Shown here in pieces: positions 18,001 through 25,003 of a DNA stretch of 64,000 bases; position 1 is the first letter of the stretch; each line of letters starts with the position of its first letter. The position numbers and the translations under genes are program-made. Location: assembly GCF_022919075.1 (NCBI RefSeq), contig NZ_CP095078.1, forward strand, positions 682,001 to 746,000, given 5' to 3'. The stretch comes from Nocardioides sp. W7. GTDB taxonomy: Bacteria > Actinomycetota > Actinomycetes > Propionibacteriales > Nocardioidaceae. The notes below the pieces were generated by a model. That model was given only the letters and a program-made list of their open reading frames with translations. It was not told the origin of the DNA and searched no databases.

Positions 18001-18403
18001 CCAGCTTCTCCTTCCAGGCCGCGGCCTCGCTGCTGTCCTCGACGGGGCGCAGGTACGGCGCCAGGTCGGCGGCCAGCTGCGGCTCGTAGGCGAAGGGGAA
18101 GCGCTCGGCGTACTCCTCGATGAAGAAGTCGAAGGGGTTGATCACCATCAGGTCGGCGACCAGGCCGACGGTGATGTCGAGGGTCGTCACCTTCTCCGGG
18201 AAGACCAGTCGGCCCAGCCAGTTGCCGAACGGGTCCTGCTGCCAGTTCAGGAAGTGGTTCGCCGGCTTGACGTCGAGGGAGTAGGCCTCGATCGGCGTAC
18301 GACTGTGCGGCGCCGGGCGCAGCCGGACCACGTGCGGGCCGACGTTGACGGGCTCGGCGAAGTCGTAGGTGGTCCGGTGCTCGAGGGCGACCTTGATCGA
18401 CAT
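15065..18403 (-). CDS. Large transglutaminase-like protein with DUF2126 domain
   Basis: A 1112-residue protein. Residues 1-300 form a bacterial transglutaminase module (IKVALEHRTTYDF N-terminus, Cys183 in GSCRDSAWLL, His232 in LHAWAEV, Asp248 in GMDPTSS). The remainder is the DUF2126 region, with ANVQ-like EVNVQPTASW, GTGGGNHLTLGG and an HRAEFCIDKLYSPD motif resembling glutamine-synthetase/glutamate-cysteine-ligase-like active-site segments. It starts the operon. The ATG follows GGGGAGG; an in-frame GTG two codons earlier is possible. Three short peptide insertions (VSTSSTTG, GLDTLAGARYSTT, VSTGSTTG) are encoded by dispersed repeats at 17123, 16922 and 15617. Confidence 0.87.
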   Translation of the reverse strand: MSIKVALEHRTTYDFAEPVNVGPHVVRLRPAPHSRTPIEAYSLDVKPANHFLNWQQDPFGNWLGRLVFPEKVTTLDITVGLVADLMVINPFDFFIEEYAERFPFAYEPQLAADLAPYLRPVEDSSEAAAWKEKLGDLPDDGVPTVNFLADLNAAVHRDVAYSVRMEAGVQTPDETLRIGIGSCRDSAWLLVSLLRQHGLAARFVSGYLVQLAADQEALDGPSGPAQDFTDLHAWAEVFVPGAGWVGMDPTSSLFAGEGHIPLSATPHPSSAAPIEGATDPVQVTFSFHNEVTRVHEDPRVTKPYTDAEWGRIDALGEAVDARLREGDVRLTMGGEPTFVSLDDSTSAQWNTDADGPEKRALATELAERLRTTYAAGGVVHRGQGKWYPGEPLPRWNIALQWRTDGVPLWQDPALFADPWGVSTSSTTGTDEAATEHAEALARRVTQVLGLPAEQLRPAYEDPLAALAEDVRRPDGERPASDGLDTLAGARYSTTKAAVVELDASITTPTGWVLPIVTGEEWTSPAWRFRRGRLVLTGGTSAVGLRLPLDAISWEDPEHPGDWPAPEKSTPLEPKVPVVTVISPEGAPTTALAFEARDGHVHVFLPPTERLEDYADLLRLIEVATRRIGCPIVLEGYGPPADSRLTQLVVTPDPGVIEVNVQPTASWAEQRALTETLYEEARQARLTTEKFDLDGLHTGTGGGNHLTLGGTQPSDSPLLRRPDLLVSLITYWQRHPSLSYLFSGRFIGPTSQAPRFDEGRPEATYEMEIAFAEVARLVAEQEEHGLEPRPWLVDRALRHLLTDLTGNTHRAEFCIDKLYSPDSSRGRLGLLELRGFEMPPHPQLALVQALLVRSLVAMLWERPLVAPLVRWGTALHEDFLLPQGAIADLGEVVADLRAHGIAFEESWLAPFTEFRFPRIGATRVSTGSTTGGEVELELRQAIEPWHVLGEEATAGGTARYVDSSVERLQISVRGIDLHRHLVTCQGVPVPLTPTGVPGEFYAGVRYRAWQPSSALHPSIAVHAPLHVDVVDVAAEVSLGGATYHVVHPGGRSYDHPPVNANEAEARRASRFEARGHTAGRLDVAAIRDAGRRAASSEYPRTLDLRRVPPRPSR
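15617..15638. repeat. Minimal GGTGGTCGAG..TCGAGACC repeat in transglutaminase gene
   Basis: A 22-bp unit read on the minus strand as VSTGSTT. The same unit with one base changed occurs at 17123-17144 in the same gene, and a related copy at 63409-63428. Confidence 0.7.
16922..16960. repeat. 39-bp repeat, GGTGGTCGAGTAGCG..CGTATCGAGACC
   Basis: Exactly 13 codons, read in frame on the minus strand as GLDTLAGARYSTT inside the large transglutaminase. Its ends match the 105-bp element at 60949-61053. Confidence 0.75.
17123..17144. repeat. Minimal GGTGGTCGAG repeat, second copy
   Basis: A 22-bp unit read as VSTSSTT in the large transglutaminase; differs by one base from 15617-15638. Confidence 0.7.
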
Positions 18404-18463
18404 GTGCACAGCCTCCCCGACGGACGTTGCCGAACAGTAACGTCGCAGCGGGTACCGGTCGGC

Positions 18464-20077
18464 ATGAAGAAGCTCTGGGCCGCCCCCGTCGCGGCCGTCG
18501 GCGCCGTCGGCGCCGTCGCCGCGCACGATCTCCTCCAGCGTCGCCATGCGATCCTGCGCAACTTCCCGGTCCTCGGGCACGCGCGGTTCCTGCTCGAGAG
18601 GATCGGGCCCGAGCTGCGGCAGTACGTCGTCGCCGCCAACGACGAGGAGCGCCCGTTCAGCCGCGACCAGCGGCGCTGGGTCTACGCGTCGGCGAAGCTG
18701 GAGAACAACTACTTCGGCTTCGGCACCGACAACGACCTCGAGCACGGCACGGGCAACGTGATCGTGCACCACCGCACCTTCGGCCGCGCCTACCCGAGCC
18801 ACGGGGCGGTCGGGCAGCAGGCGCAGCTGCCGTCGGCGAAGGTGCTGGGCGGCCCGCGCGGGCGCCGGCACGCCTTCCGCCCGGCGTCGGTGGTCAACAT
18901 CTCCGCGATGAGCTTCGGCTCCCTGTCCGGCAACGCGATCGAGGCGATCAACCGGGGCGCGGCCGACGCCGGCTGCCTGCACAACACGGGCGAGGGCGCG
19001 ATCTCGCCGTACCACCGGATGGGCGGCGAGCTGGTCTTCCAGATCGGTACGGCGTACTTCGGATGCCGCGACGACGACGGGCGGTTCAGCCTGCCGCGCC
19101 TGAAGGAGGTGGTCGCGTCGGCGCCGGTGCGGGCGCTGGAGATCAAGCTCAGCCAGGGCGCCAAGCCGGGCCTGGGCGGGGTGCTGCCGGCGCCGAAGGT
19201 CTCCCGCGAGATCGCCGAGACCCGCGGGGTGCCCGAGGGGGTGGACTGCCTGAGCCCCTCGCGGCACGCGGAGTTCGACTCCCCCGACTCGCTGCTGGAC
19301 TTCGTCGAGCTGCTCGCGGCCGAGACCGGGCTGCCGGTGGGCATCAAGTCGGCGGTCGGCGACCTCGGGTTCTGGCGCGAGCTCACCGACCTGATGGCCC
19401 GCGGCGACCGCGGGGTGGATTTCGTGACCATCGACGGCGGCGAGGGCGGCACCGGTGCTTCGCCGCTGATCTTCACCGACTCGGTCTCGCTGCCGTTCCG
19501 GATCGGCTTCGCCCGGGTCTACCGGGAGTTCGCGCTGCGGGGGCTGCACGAGGACGTCACCTTCATCGGGGCCGGCAAGCTCGGCATGCCCGACAACGCC
19601 GTGGTGGCCTTCGCGCTGGGGGCCGACATGGTCAACGTGGCCCGGGAGGCGATGCTCGCGGTCGGGTGCGTCCAGGCCCAGAAGTGCCACACCGGCGAGT
19701 GCCCGACCGGCGTCGCGACCCAGAACCGCTGGCTGGCCCACGGCCTGGAGCCGGTGTCCAAGGGCGAGCGGGTCGCCAACTACGTGCGCACCCTCCGGCG
19801 CGACCTGCTGAAGGTCTCCGAGACCTGCGGGGTCGAGCACCCCGGCCTCCTCGGCCCGAACGACATCGAGGTCCTCGACACCCTCGCCGACGGCCGGCTG
19901 CTCGGCGAGGTCTACCACTACGAGCCGGAGTGGGGCTTCCCGTCGGCCGCCGACCGCGAGGAGATCGTGCGGATCATGTCGGCCACCGACGAGGAGGAGA
20001 CCCGGACCGAGGGCCCGCCCGAGACCGCCGAGGACGGGGCGGCCGGGGACGACCTGGCGGGCGGCGACCCGCTGTAA
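18464..20077 (+). CDS. FMN-binding glutamate synthase-like protein (GltB2-type)
   Basis: A 537-residue protein of the glutamate synthase central/FMN-domain family without the amidotransferase domain. One hydrophobic N-terminal segment (residues about 4-20) may anchor it. The TIM-barrel has SVVNISAMSFGSLSGNAI, HNTGEGAISPYH, KLSQGAKPGLGG, TIDGGEGGTGASPL and the cysteine cluster CVQAQKCHTGECPTGVATQ, which in GltB binds a 3Fe-4S cluster. It probably transfers electrons between flavin, iron-sulphur and a small substrate; true glutamate synthesis is doubtful. It is divergent from the transglutaminase operon with 60 bases between. Its TAA stop lies in the left end of a 70-bp palindrome. Confidence 0.82.
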   Translation: MKKLWAAPVAAVGAVGAVAAHDLLQRRHAILRNFPVLGHARFLLERIGPELRQYVVAANDEERPFSRDQRRWVYASAKLENNYFGFGTDNDLEHGTGNVIVHHRTFGRAYPSHGAVGQQAQLPSAKVLGGPRGRRHAFRPASVVNISAMSFGSLSGNAIEAINRGAADAGCLHNTGEGAISPYHRMGGELVFQIGTAYFGCRDDDGRFSLPRLKEVVASAPVRALEIKLSQGAKPGLGGVLPAPKVSREIAETRGVPEGVDCLSPSRHAEFDSPDSLLDFVELLAAETGLPVGIKSAVGDLGFWRELTDLMARGDRGVDFVTIDGGEGGTGASPLIFTDSVSLPFRIGFARVYREFALRGLHEDVTFIGAGKLGMPDNAVVAFALGADMVNVAREAMLAVGCVQAQKCHTGECPTGVATQNRWLAHGLEPVSKGERVANYVRTLRRDLLKVSETCGVEHPGLLGPNDIEVLDTLADGRLLGEVYHYEPEWGFPSAADREEIVRIMSATDEEETRTEGPPETAEDGAAGDDLAGGDPL

Positions 20078-20142
20078 CGCGATGTTCGCTGCACTACCCG
20101 CCTGCTGCAGCGTGCGGGTAGTGCGGCGAACATCGCGTTACA
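20073..20142. repeat. 70-bp TGTAACGCG palindrome, copy 1
   Basis: Arms of about 29 bases pair with one mismatch around CTGCTGCAGCGT-like centre sequence. The left end TGTAA contains the stop codon of the glutamate-synthase-like gene. A copy with one base changed lies at 56986-57055, and a same-length relative with a different interior at 24934-25003. Likely to terminate transcription. Confidence 0.85.
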
Positions 20143-20155
20143 GCTGCCGAGACCG

Positions 20156-20191
20156 ACCGCAAAGAACTGTTTGCAAATGACTCTTTGCGGT
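20156..20191. promoter_or_regulatory. Candidate ArsR operator, GCAAA inverted repeats
   Basis: Perfect 10-bp arms ACCGCAAAGA (20156-20165) and TCTTTGCGGT (20182-20191) flank a central TTTGCAAA palindrome (20170-20177). The site covers the promoter of the ArsR gene, so autorepression is the simple reading. Confidence 0.6.
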
Positions 20192-20199
20192 TCTACCGT
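20171..20199 (+). promoter_or_regulatory. Promoter TTGCAA-N17-TACCGT
   Basis: The -35 element TTGCAA (20171-20176) is 17 bases from TACCGT (20194-20199), which ends 6 bases before the ATG at 20206: a leaderless transcript overlapping the operator. Confidence 0.6.
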
Positions 20200-20205
20200 G
20201 GACGC

Positions 20206-20790
20206 ATGGACGACCTCACCCGGATCACGCCGACGCCGCAGCAGCTGAAGGCGCTCAGCCACCCGGTGCGGCTGCGCATCCTGGGCCTGCTGCGCACCGA
20301 GGGGCCGGCCACCGCCACGGGCCTGGCCGCCCGGCTGGGGCTCAACACCGGCGCGACGTCGTACCACCTGCGTCAGCTGGCGACCCACGGCTTCGTCGAG
20401 GACGACGCCGAGCGCGGCAACGGCCGCGACCGGTGGTGGCGGGCGGCGCACCAGTCGACCTACACCGATCCCGCCGACCTCGCCGACGCGAGCCCCGAGG
20501 AGCGGGAGACGTACGACGCGTACGCGCAGTCCGTGGCCGTCGTGCACACCGACCTGCTGCAGCGGGCCGTCGAGGAGCGGGCGCTGATGCCGCAGGAATG
20601 GCTGGAGGCGACCACGCTCAGCGACTGGGGGATCCGGCTGACGGCGGCCCGGGCGCGGGAGCTGGTCGACGCGATCGGGGAGCTGGTCGAGGGCTGGAGC
20701 GAGGACCCGGTCGACGACGAGAGCGCGGACTTCGTGGTCGTCCTGCACTCCTTCCCCTACCCCGGCCGGCTCGGTGGCGACCCGTCGTGA
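20206..20790 (+). CDS. ArsR-family transcriptional regulator
   Basis: A 194-residue winged-helix regulator. The DNA-binding part is LKALSHPVRLRILGLLRTEGPATATGLAARLGL then TSYHLRQLATHGFVEDD, a classical HTH_20/ArsR arrangement with recognition helix near residues 48-60. No metal-binding Cys motif is seen; the C-terminal half is acidic and helical. It is followed by the MFS exporter with a GTGA overlap, and a GCAAA palindrome covers its promoter, so it probably represses itself and the exporter until a ligand binds. The ligand is unknown. Confidence 0.85.
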   Translation: MDDLTRITPTPQQLKALSHPVRLRILGLLRTEGPATATGLAARLGLNTGATSYHLRQLATHGFVEDDAERGNGRDRWWRAAHQSTYTDPADLADASPEERETYDAYAQSVAVVHTDLLQRAVEERALMPQEWLEATTLSDWGIRLTAARARELVDAIGELVEGWSEDPVDDESADFVVVLHSFPYPGRLGGDPS

Positions 20791-22223
20791 GGCGGCCGCT
20801 GTACGGCTGGCTGACCGCGGAGGCGGTGTCGCTGACCGGCACCCGGGTGTCGATGATCGCGCTGCCCTGGTTCGTCCTGACGACGACCGGATCGGCCACC
20901 AAGACCGGGCTGGTCGCGCTCGCGGAGCTGCTGCCGATGGTGCTGCTGAAGGTGCTCGGCGGCCCGGTGATCGACCGGGTCGGCCCGCGTCGGGTGGCGA
21001 TCACCTGCGACCTGGCCTCGGTCCTGGCCATCGGGGCGATCCCGCTGCTGCACGGGCTCGACCTGCTGAGCTTCCCCGTCTTCCTCGCGCTCGTCGCGCT
21101 GGCCGGCGCGCTCCGAGGTCCGGCCGACGGGGCGAAGCACGCGATGGTGCCGTCGCTGGTCCGGGAGGCCGGCGTACCTCTCGAGCGGGCGACGGGGCTG
21201 CACTCGACCGTCGAGCGCACGTCGGGGATGCTCGGCGCCGCGTTCGCGGGTGGCCTGGTCGCGGCCTTCGGGCCGGCGAACGCGCTGGTCCTCAACGCGC
21301 TCACCTTCGCCGTGTCCGCCGGCGTGCTCGCCTGGTCGACCCGCGCCCTGCCCCGATCTGTGGAGAAGGTCGCCGAGTCGGCGCACATGTGCGCCGACTC
21401 GGCGGATTCGTCCACAGGCTATGGACGACAGCTGAGGGAGGGGTGGGACTTCCTGCGGGGTGACGCGGTGCTGCTCGGCATCTCGGTGATGGTCGCGCTG
21501 ACCAACCTGCTCGACATCGCCTACACGACGGTGCTGCTGCCGGTGTGGGCCGACGATCGCGGCGGGGGCGCGGCCGCAATCGGGGTGGTGCTGGCCGTGT
21601 TCGGCGGCGCGTCCGCGCTCGGCGCGATCTGCGCGGCGGCCTGGGCGGCGCGGCTGCCGCGCTACCGGACCTATCTCCTGGCGTTCCTGGTCGGCGGGGC
21701 GCCGCGGTTCGTGGTCCTGGCGTTCGACACCCCGCTGTGGGGGGTGCTGGCGGTCTCGGTCGCGAGCGGCTTCGCGTGCGGCTTCCTCAACCCCGTCCTC
21801 GGCGCGGTGATCTTCGAGCGGATCCCCGAGCCGCTGGTCGGTCGGGTCTCCTCGCTCACCACGGCGATGTGCTTCGCGCTGATGCCGCTGGGCGGCCTGC
21901 TCGGCGGCGTGCTGATCGGCGGCATCGGGCTCTCCCCCGCCCTGCTCGCCGTCGGCGCGGCGTACTTCCTCATCACCACGCTGCCCGCCCTCGACCCGCG
22001 CTGGCGGGAGCTGGACCGGCGGCCTTCGGGCTCGTCAGGCGAGGCCGGCGCGGATGGCCAGGATGGCGGCCTGCACCCGGTCCCGGCTGCCGGTCTTGTC
22101 GAGGACGTTGCTGACGTGGGTCTTCACGGTGGACAGCGACAGGTGCAGCCGTGCGGCGATCTCGGTGTTGCTCAGGCCGGCGCCGACCAGGGCGAGGACG
22201 TCGGACTCACGCGTCGTCAGTGA
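20787..22223 (+). CDS. MFS exporter
   Basis: A 478-residue major facilitator with about 12 hydrophobic segments, beginning LYGWLTAEAVSLTGTRVSMIALPWFVL. VIDRVGPRRVAI resembles the family loop 2-3 motif and the central loop comes near residue 195. This MFS_3/enterobactin-exporter-like type pumps drugs or siderophores out. The GTG start overlaps the ArsR stop. Two oddities: the central cytoplasmic loop is encoded by a perfect 34-bp palindrome (21371-21404), and the frame runs on 189 bases into the convergent response-regulator gene, giving a hydrophilic, unrelated C-terminal tail of about 60 residues. Confidence 0.83.
   Translation: MRRPLYGWLTAEAVSLTGTRVSMIALPWFVLTTTGSATKTGLVALAELLPMVLLKVLGGPVIDRVGPRRVAITCDLASVLAIGAIPLLHGLDLLSFPVFLALVALAGALRGPADGAKHAMVPSLVREAGVPLERATGLHSTVERTSGMLGAAFAGGLVAAFGPANALVLNALTFAVSAGVLAWSTRALPRSVEKVAESAHMCADSADSSTGYGRQLREGWDFLRGDAVLLGISVMVALTNLLDIAYTTVLLPVWADDRGGGAAAIGVVLAVFGGASALGAICAAAWAARLPRYRTYLLAFLVGGAPRFVVLAFDTPLWGVLAVSVASGFACGFLNPVLGAVIFERIPEPLVGRVSSLTTAMCFALMPLGGLLGGVLIGGIGLSPALLAVGAAYFLITTLPALDPRWRELDRRPSGSSGEAGADGQDGGLHPVPAAGLVEDVADVGLHGGQRQVQPCGDLGVAQAGADQGEDVGLTRRQ
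21359..21416. repeat. CCGAGTC palindromic repeat inside the MFS gene
   Basis: A perfect self-complementary 34-mer (21371-21404) between TGTGGA (21359-21364) and TCCACA (21411-21416). Same family as 281-346. Read in frame as AESAHMCADSADSS in the loop between transmembrane segments 6 and 7. Confidence 0.78.
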
Positions 22224-22679
22224 GTACGACGCCAGGTCGGCGCGCCCGGCCGGCCCACCCGCGCGGACCCGGTCGAGCACGGTCCCGGTCACCTCGGGCG
22301 AGAGGATCGAGTCGCCGGCCGCGACCCGTCGTACCGACTCGACCAGCTCGCGCCCGCTGCACCGCTTGAGCAGGAACCCGCGGGCGCCGGCGGCGATCGC
22401 GTCGATGACGTACTCGTCCTGGTCGAAGGTCGTCACCACGACGACCGCCGGCGCGTGCGGGACGGCGGCGAGCGCCCGGGTCGCGGCGAGCCCGTCGAGC
22501 ACCGGCATCCGGATGTCGACCAGCGCGACGTCGAGGCGCGGGTCGGCCCGGACCGCGTCGAGAAAGGCGCGGCCGTCCGGCGCCTGCACCGCCACCTCGA
22601 TGTCGGGCTGGGATCCGAGGATCAGCGCGAACCCCTCGCGCACCAGCGCCTGGTCGTCGACGACGGCGACCCGGATCAC
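22035..22679 (-). CDS. NarL/LuxR-family response regulator
   Basis: A 214-residue regulator: receiver domain with acidic pocket DD near residue 8, phospho-acceptor in LVDIRMPVLDG and Lys in FLLKR, followed by a LuxR helix-turn-helix (LTTRESDVLALVGAGLSNTEIAARLHLSLSTVKTHV). The GTG at 22679 gives the standard VIRVAVVDD start, 10 bases after the kinase stop. It works with the adjacent histidine kinase. The last 189 bases overlap the convergent transporter frame. Confidence 0.9.
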   Translation of the reverse strand: MIRVAVVDDQALVREGFALILGSQPDIEVAVQAPDGRAFLDAVRADPRLDVALVDIRMPVLDGLAATRALAAVPHAPAVVVVTTFDQDEYVIDAIAAGARGFLLKRCSGRELVESVRRVAAGDSILSPEVTGTVLDRVRAGGPAGRADLASYSLTTRESDVLALVGAGLSNTEIAARLHLSLSTVKTHVSNVLDKTGSRDRVQAAILAIRAGLA

Positions 22680-22689
22680 GGCTGCCCGA

Positions 22690-23784
22690 TCATGGGGCAC
22701 CGATCGGCAGCACCACGTCGACGACGGTCCCGCCGCCGAGCCGCTCCGCGATCTCCCAGGACCCGCCCTGGGCGGCCACCCGCTCCTCGATGCCCAGGAG
22801 GCCGGAGCCGCGCCCGGGGGCCGCCGGCGTACCGATCCCGTCGTCGGTGACGCGGACCCGCAGGTGCCGGTCGAGCCGGACCACCTCAACGGCGGCCGCA
22901 CCGGCCCGCGCGTGCCGGGCGACGTTGGTGAGGGCTTCCTGGAGGATCCGGTAGACGGTCAGCACCTGCACCTCGTCGAGATCGAGGTCGTCCCCGATCC
23001 GGACCCGGACGTCGACCCCCTGCATCCGCAGCGGCGCGGCCAGCAGCTCGTCGACGTCCGAGAGCCGCGGCGGCGCGGTCACCGTCAGCGGGACGTCGGG
23101 ATCGCGGAGATGGACGACCAGCGCGTCGAGCTCGGTGAGCGCCGTACGCCCGAGCTCCCCGATCGCGCTGAGCGCGCGCTCGGGCTCGCCCACCAGGCCG
23201 GCCTCGGCCTGGACCACCATCGCGGTCACGTGGTGGCCGACCACGTCGTGGAGCTCGCGGGCCAGCGCGGTGCGCTGCTCGAGCCAGCGGGCCTGCTGCT
23301 CGAGCTCCTCGGTGTGCTCGACCAGCTGGACCGTCCGCAGCCGGGCGCGGACCAGCAGTCCGAGTCCGCCGCCGAGCGCGGTGGCGAGGAAGCCGGAGAC
23401 CGAGGGTGCCCAGGCGGACAGCACCAGGGAGAAGACCGACCCGACCGTGCCGCCCACCCAGCCGGCGAGGGGCACCTCCCGCTCGTCCTCGACGACGGAA
23501 ACCAGGACGGCCGCCGCCACCACCGGCCACAGGTAGGTCCCGTCACCGGTCCACGCGGCGACGAATCCCGCCGTCGTCGCGGCCACCCCCGCTCGCCACC
23601 CCGGGAGCGCGAGACCCGCGACCAGCGCCAGCGGGAGGATCCCGAGGACCCACACCGTGTCCGACTCGTCGGGGTAGGCCGTCGACGCCCCGAGCGCCAG
23701 GACCACGGCGATCGCCGCGACGACGTAGACGGCGCGACGAAGAAGGACGGGATCCCCGAGATGACGGCTCAGCGGGATGTGCAC
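22690..23784 (-). CDS. Two-component sensor histidine kinase (NarL/DesK type)
   Basis: A 364-residue kinase. About four to five hydrophobic N-terminal segments (VYVVAAIAVVLALGAST onward), then the HisKA_3 dimerisation box with the phospho-His in ARELHDVVGHHVTAMVVQAEAG, and an HATPase domain with NVARHA and VTDDGIGTPAAPGRGSGLLGIEER. The extracellular part is minimal, which suits sensing within the membrane, as in DesK-like cell-envelope sensors. GTG at 23784 is the most likely start. It lies upstream of, and is probably co-transcribed with, the response regulator. Confidence 0.87.
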   Translation of the reverse strand: MHIPLSRHLGDPVLLRRAVYVVAAIAVVLALGASTAYPDESDTVWVLGILPLALVAGLALPGWRAGVAATTAGFVAAWTGDGTYLWPVVAAAVLVSVVEDEREVPLAGWVGGTVGSVFSLVLSAWAPSVSGFLATALGGGLGLLVRARLRTVQLVEHTEELEQQARWLEQRTALARELHDVVGHHVTAMVVQAEAGLVGEPERALSAIGELGRTALTELDALVVHLRDPDVPLTVTAPPRLSDVDELLAAPLRMQGVDVRVRIGDDLDLDEVQVLTVYRILQEALTNVARHARAGAAAVEVVRLDRHLRVRVTDDGIGTPAAPGRGSGLLGIEERVAAQGGSWEIAERLGGGTVVDVVLPIGAP

Positions 23785-23910
23785 CCCGTCAGTCTCGGCG
23801 AGCGATGCCGCGGGTGCGAGGCGAAGCGGCGAAGTCGGTACCCCGGTACCGGTCGGGTCGGCACCTGCGACCGTGCCGCGGGCCCCTCGAGCTGCCGGAT
23901 CGTCGGCGCC

Positions 23911-24498
23911 ATGACCACGACGACCCTCGCTCCCCTGCCCGCCGCCACCCGGCTCGGGCGCGTCGACACGATCCCCAACCTGGTCACCCTGGTCCGCACG
24001 GCGCTCGCCGTCGCGATCGGGGCGTACGGCGTCGCCGCGGGCGAGCCGAGCGCGTTGCTGGTCGCGTACGCCGCCTACTGGGTCGGCGACCTCGCCGACG
24101 GCTGGCTGGCCCGGCGACTGGACCAGGAGACCCGGCTGGGCGCGGTGCTCGACATCGTCTGCGACCGGGCCTGCACCGTGCTGCTGTGCGCCGGACTGGT
24201 GGCGCACACGCCCGCGGTCGCCCCGGTCGCGGTGGTGTTCCTGCTGTCGTTCGCGGTGCTCGACACGATGCTGTCGCTGGCCTTCCTGTGCTGGCCGATC
24301 GACACCCCGAACCACTTCTGGCGGGTGGACCGACGGGTCTACGAGCTGAACTGGTCACCGCTCGGCAAGGCCGTGAACACCGCCGGCGTCATCGGCGCGG
24401 TCGCGGTCGGCGCCCACGCCGTCGCCCTGCTGGTCGCGCTCGCCGTGCTGGCCGTCAAGGTCTGGTCGGCCGCCCGGGTGCTGCGGCTGCTCTCGTGA
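23911..24498 (+). CDS. CDP-alcohol phosphatidyltransferase family protein
   Basis: A 195-residue integral membrane enzyme that would attach an alcohol to a CDP-activated lipid. The full motif D(x)2DG(x)2AR(x)8G(x)3D(x)3D is present in GDLADGWLARR followed by GAVLDIVCD, starting near residue 59. About five transmembrane segments. The alcohol (glycerol phosphate, inositol phosphate or other) cannot be told from the motif. It overlaps the next gene by 4 bases, so both are probably made together. Confidence 0.87.
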   Translation: MTTTTLAPLPAATRLGRVDTIPNLVTLVRTALAVAIGAYGVAAGEPSALLVAYAAYWVGDLADGWLARRLDQETRLGAVLDIVCDRACTVLLCAGLVAHTPAVAPVAVVFLLSFAVLDTMLSLAFLCWPIDTPNHFWRVDRRVYELNWSPLGKAVNTAGVIGAVAVGAHAVALLVALAVLAVKVWSAARVLRLLS

Positions 24499-24938
24499 CC
24501 GCCGTCCTGGGACTCCTCCTCGCGGTCGGGACCGGGCTGGCCTCGGCGCTGGTGCCCCTGGTCAACGCCGAGGCGTACGCCGTCGTCGCAGGCGCGCGCG
24601 CCCACCCCGCTCTGGTCGCGCCGCTGGTGCTCGCCCTCGCGGCCGGCCAGACCGCGGGCAAGCTGGTCCTCTTCGAGTCGGCCCGCCGGGGGGCGGGTCG
24701 GTTCGCGGGCAAGGCATCCGGCAGCCGGTGGACCCGGCGGGTGCGGGACGGGCTGCGCCGCGACCGCACCGGCGTGCCCATGGTGCTCGCCGCCGCCTCC
24801 CTCGGCCTGCCGCCGCTCGCCGTCGTCAGCCTGGCCGCCGGCGCCTCCGGTCAGCGCCGGTGGCTGTTCGGCGTGCTGTGCCTGGCCGGCCGGGTGGCCC
24901 GCTTCGGGGCACTGGTCCTGCCGCTCGCCTGGCTGTAA
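24495..24938 (+). CDS. Small membrane protein, VTT/YqaA-like
   Basis: A 147-residue hydrophobic protein. It starts with TAVLGLLLAVGTGLASALVPLVNAEAY, where a proline and an acidic residue sit in a hairpin as in DedA/VTT proteins. A basic loop follows (FESARRGAGRF to RDGLRRDR), then GVPMVLAAASLGLPPLAVVSLAAG. The family assignment is tentative. Coupled by GTGA overlap to the phosphatidyltransferase, so a role in lipid traffic or membrane homeostasis is a fair guess. Its TAA stop lies inside the palindrome at 24934-25003. Confidence 0.6.
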   Translation: MTAVLGLLLAVGTGLASALVPLVNAEAYAVVAGARAHPALVAPLVLALAAGQTAGKLVLFESARRGAGRFAGKASGSRWTRRVRDGLRRDRTGVPMVLAAASLGLPPLAVVSLAAGASGQRRWLFGVLCLAGRVARFGALVLPLAWL

Positions 24939-25003
24939 CGCGGTGTCCACCGACCTCCCGCGGTGTCGTAACGCCGCGGGAGGTCGGTGGACACCGCGTT
25001 ACA
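24934..25003. terminator. 70-bp TGTAACGCG palindrome with stop codons for both flanking genes
   Basis: Perfect 30-bp arms around a 10-base loop. TGTAA at the left supplies the TAA of the membrane-protein gene, and TTACA at the right supplies the TAA of the convergent aminotransferase gene. Placement and stem strength suit a bidirectional terminator. Same length and ends as 20073-20142 and 56986-57055, with a different interior. Confidence 0.8.

Noticed and set aside
15179..18463. Long open frames on the plus strand opposite the large transglutaminase
   Set aside because: High GC keeps antisense frames open; the product is Arg/Gly/Val-rich without domains, while the minus strand has the transglutaminase triad and DUF2126.
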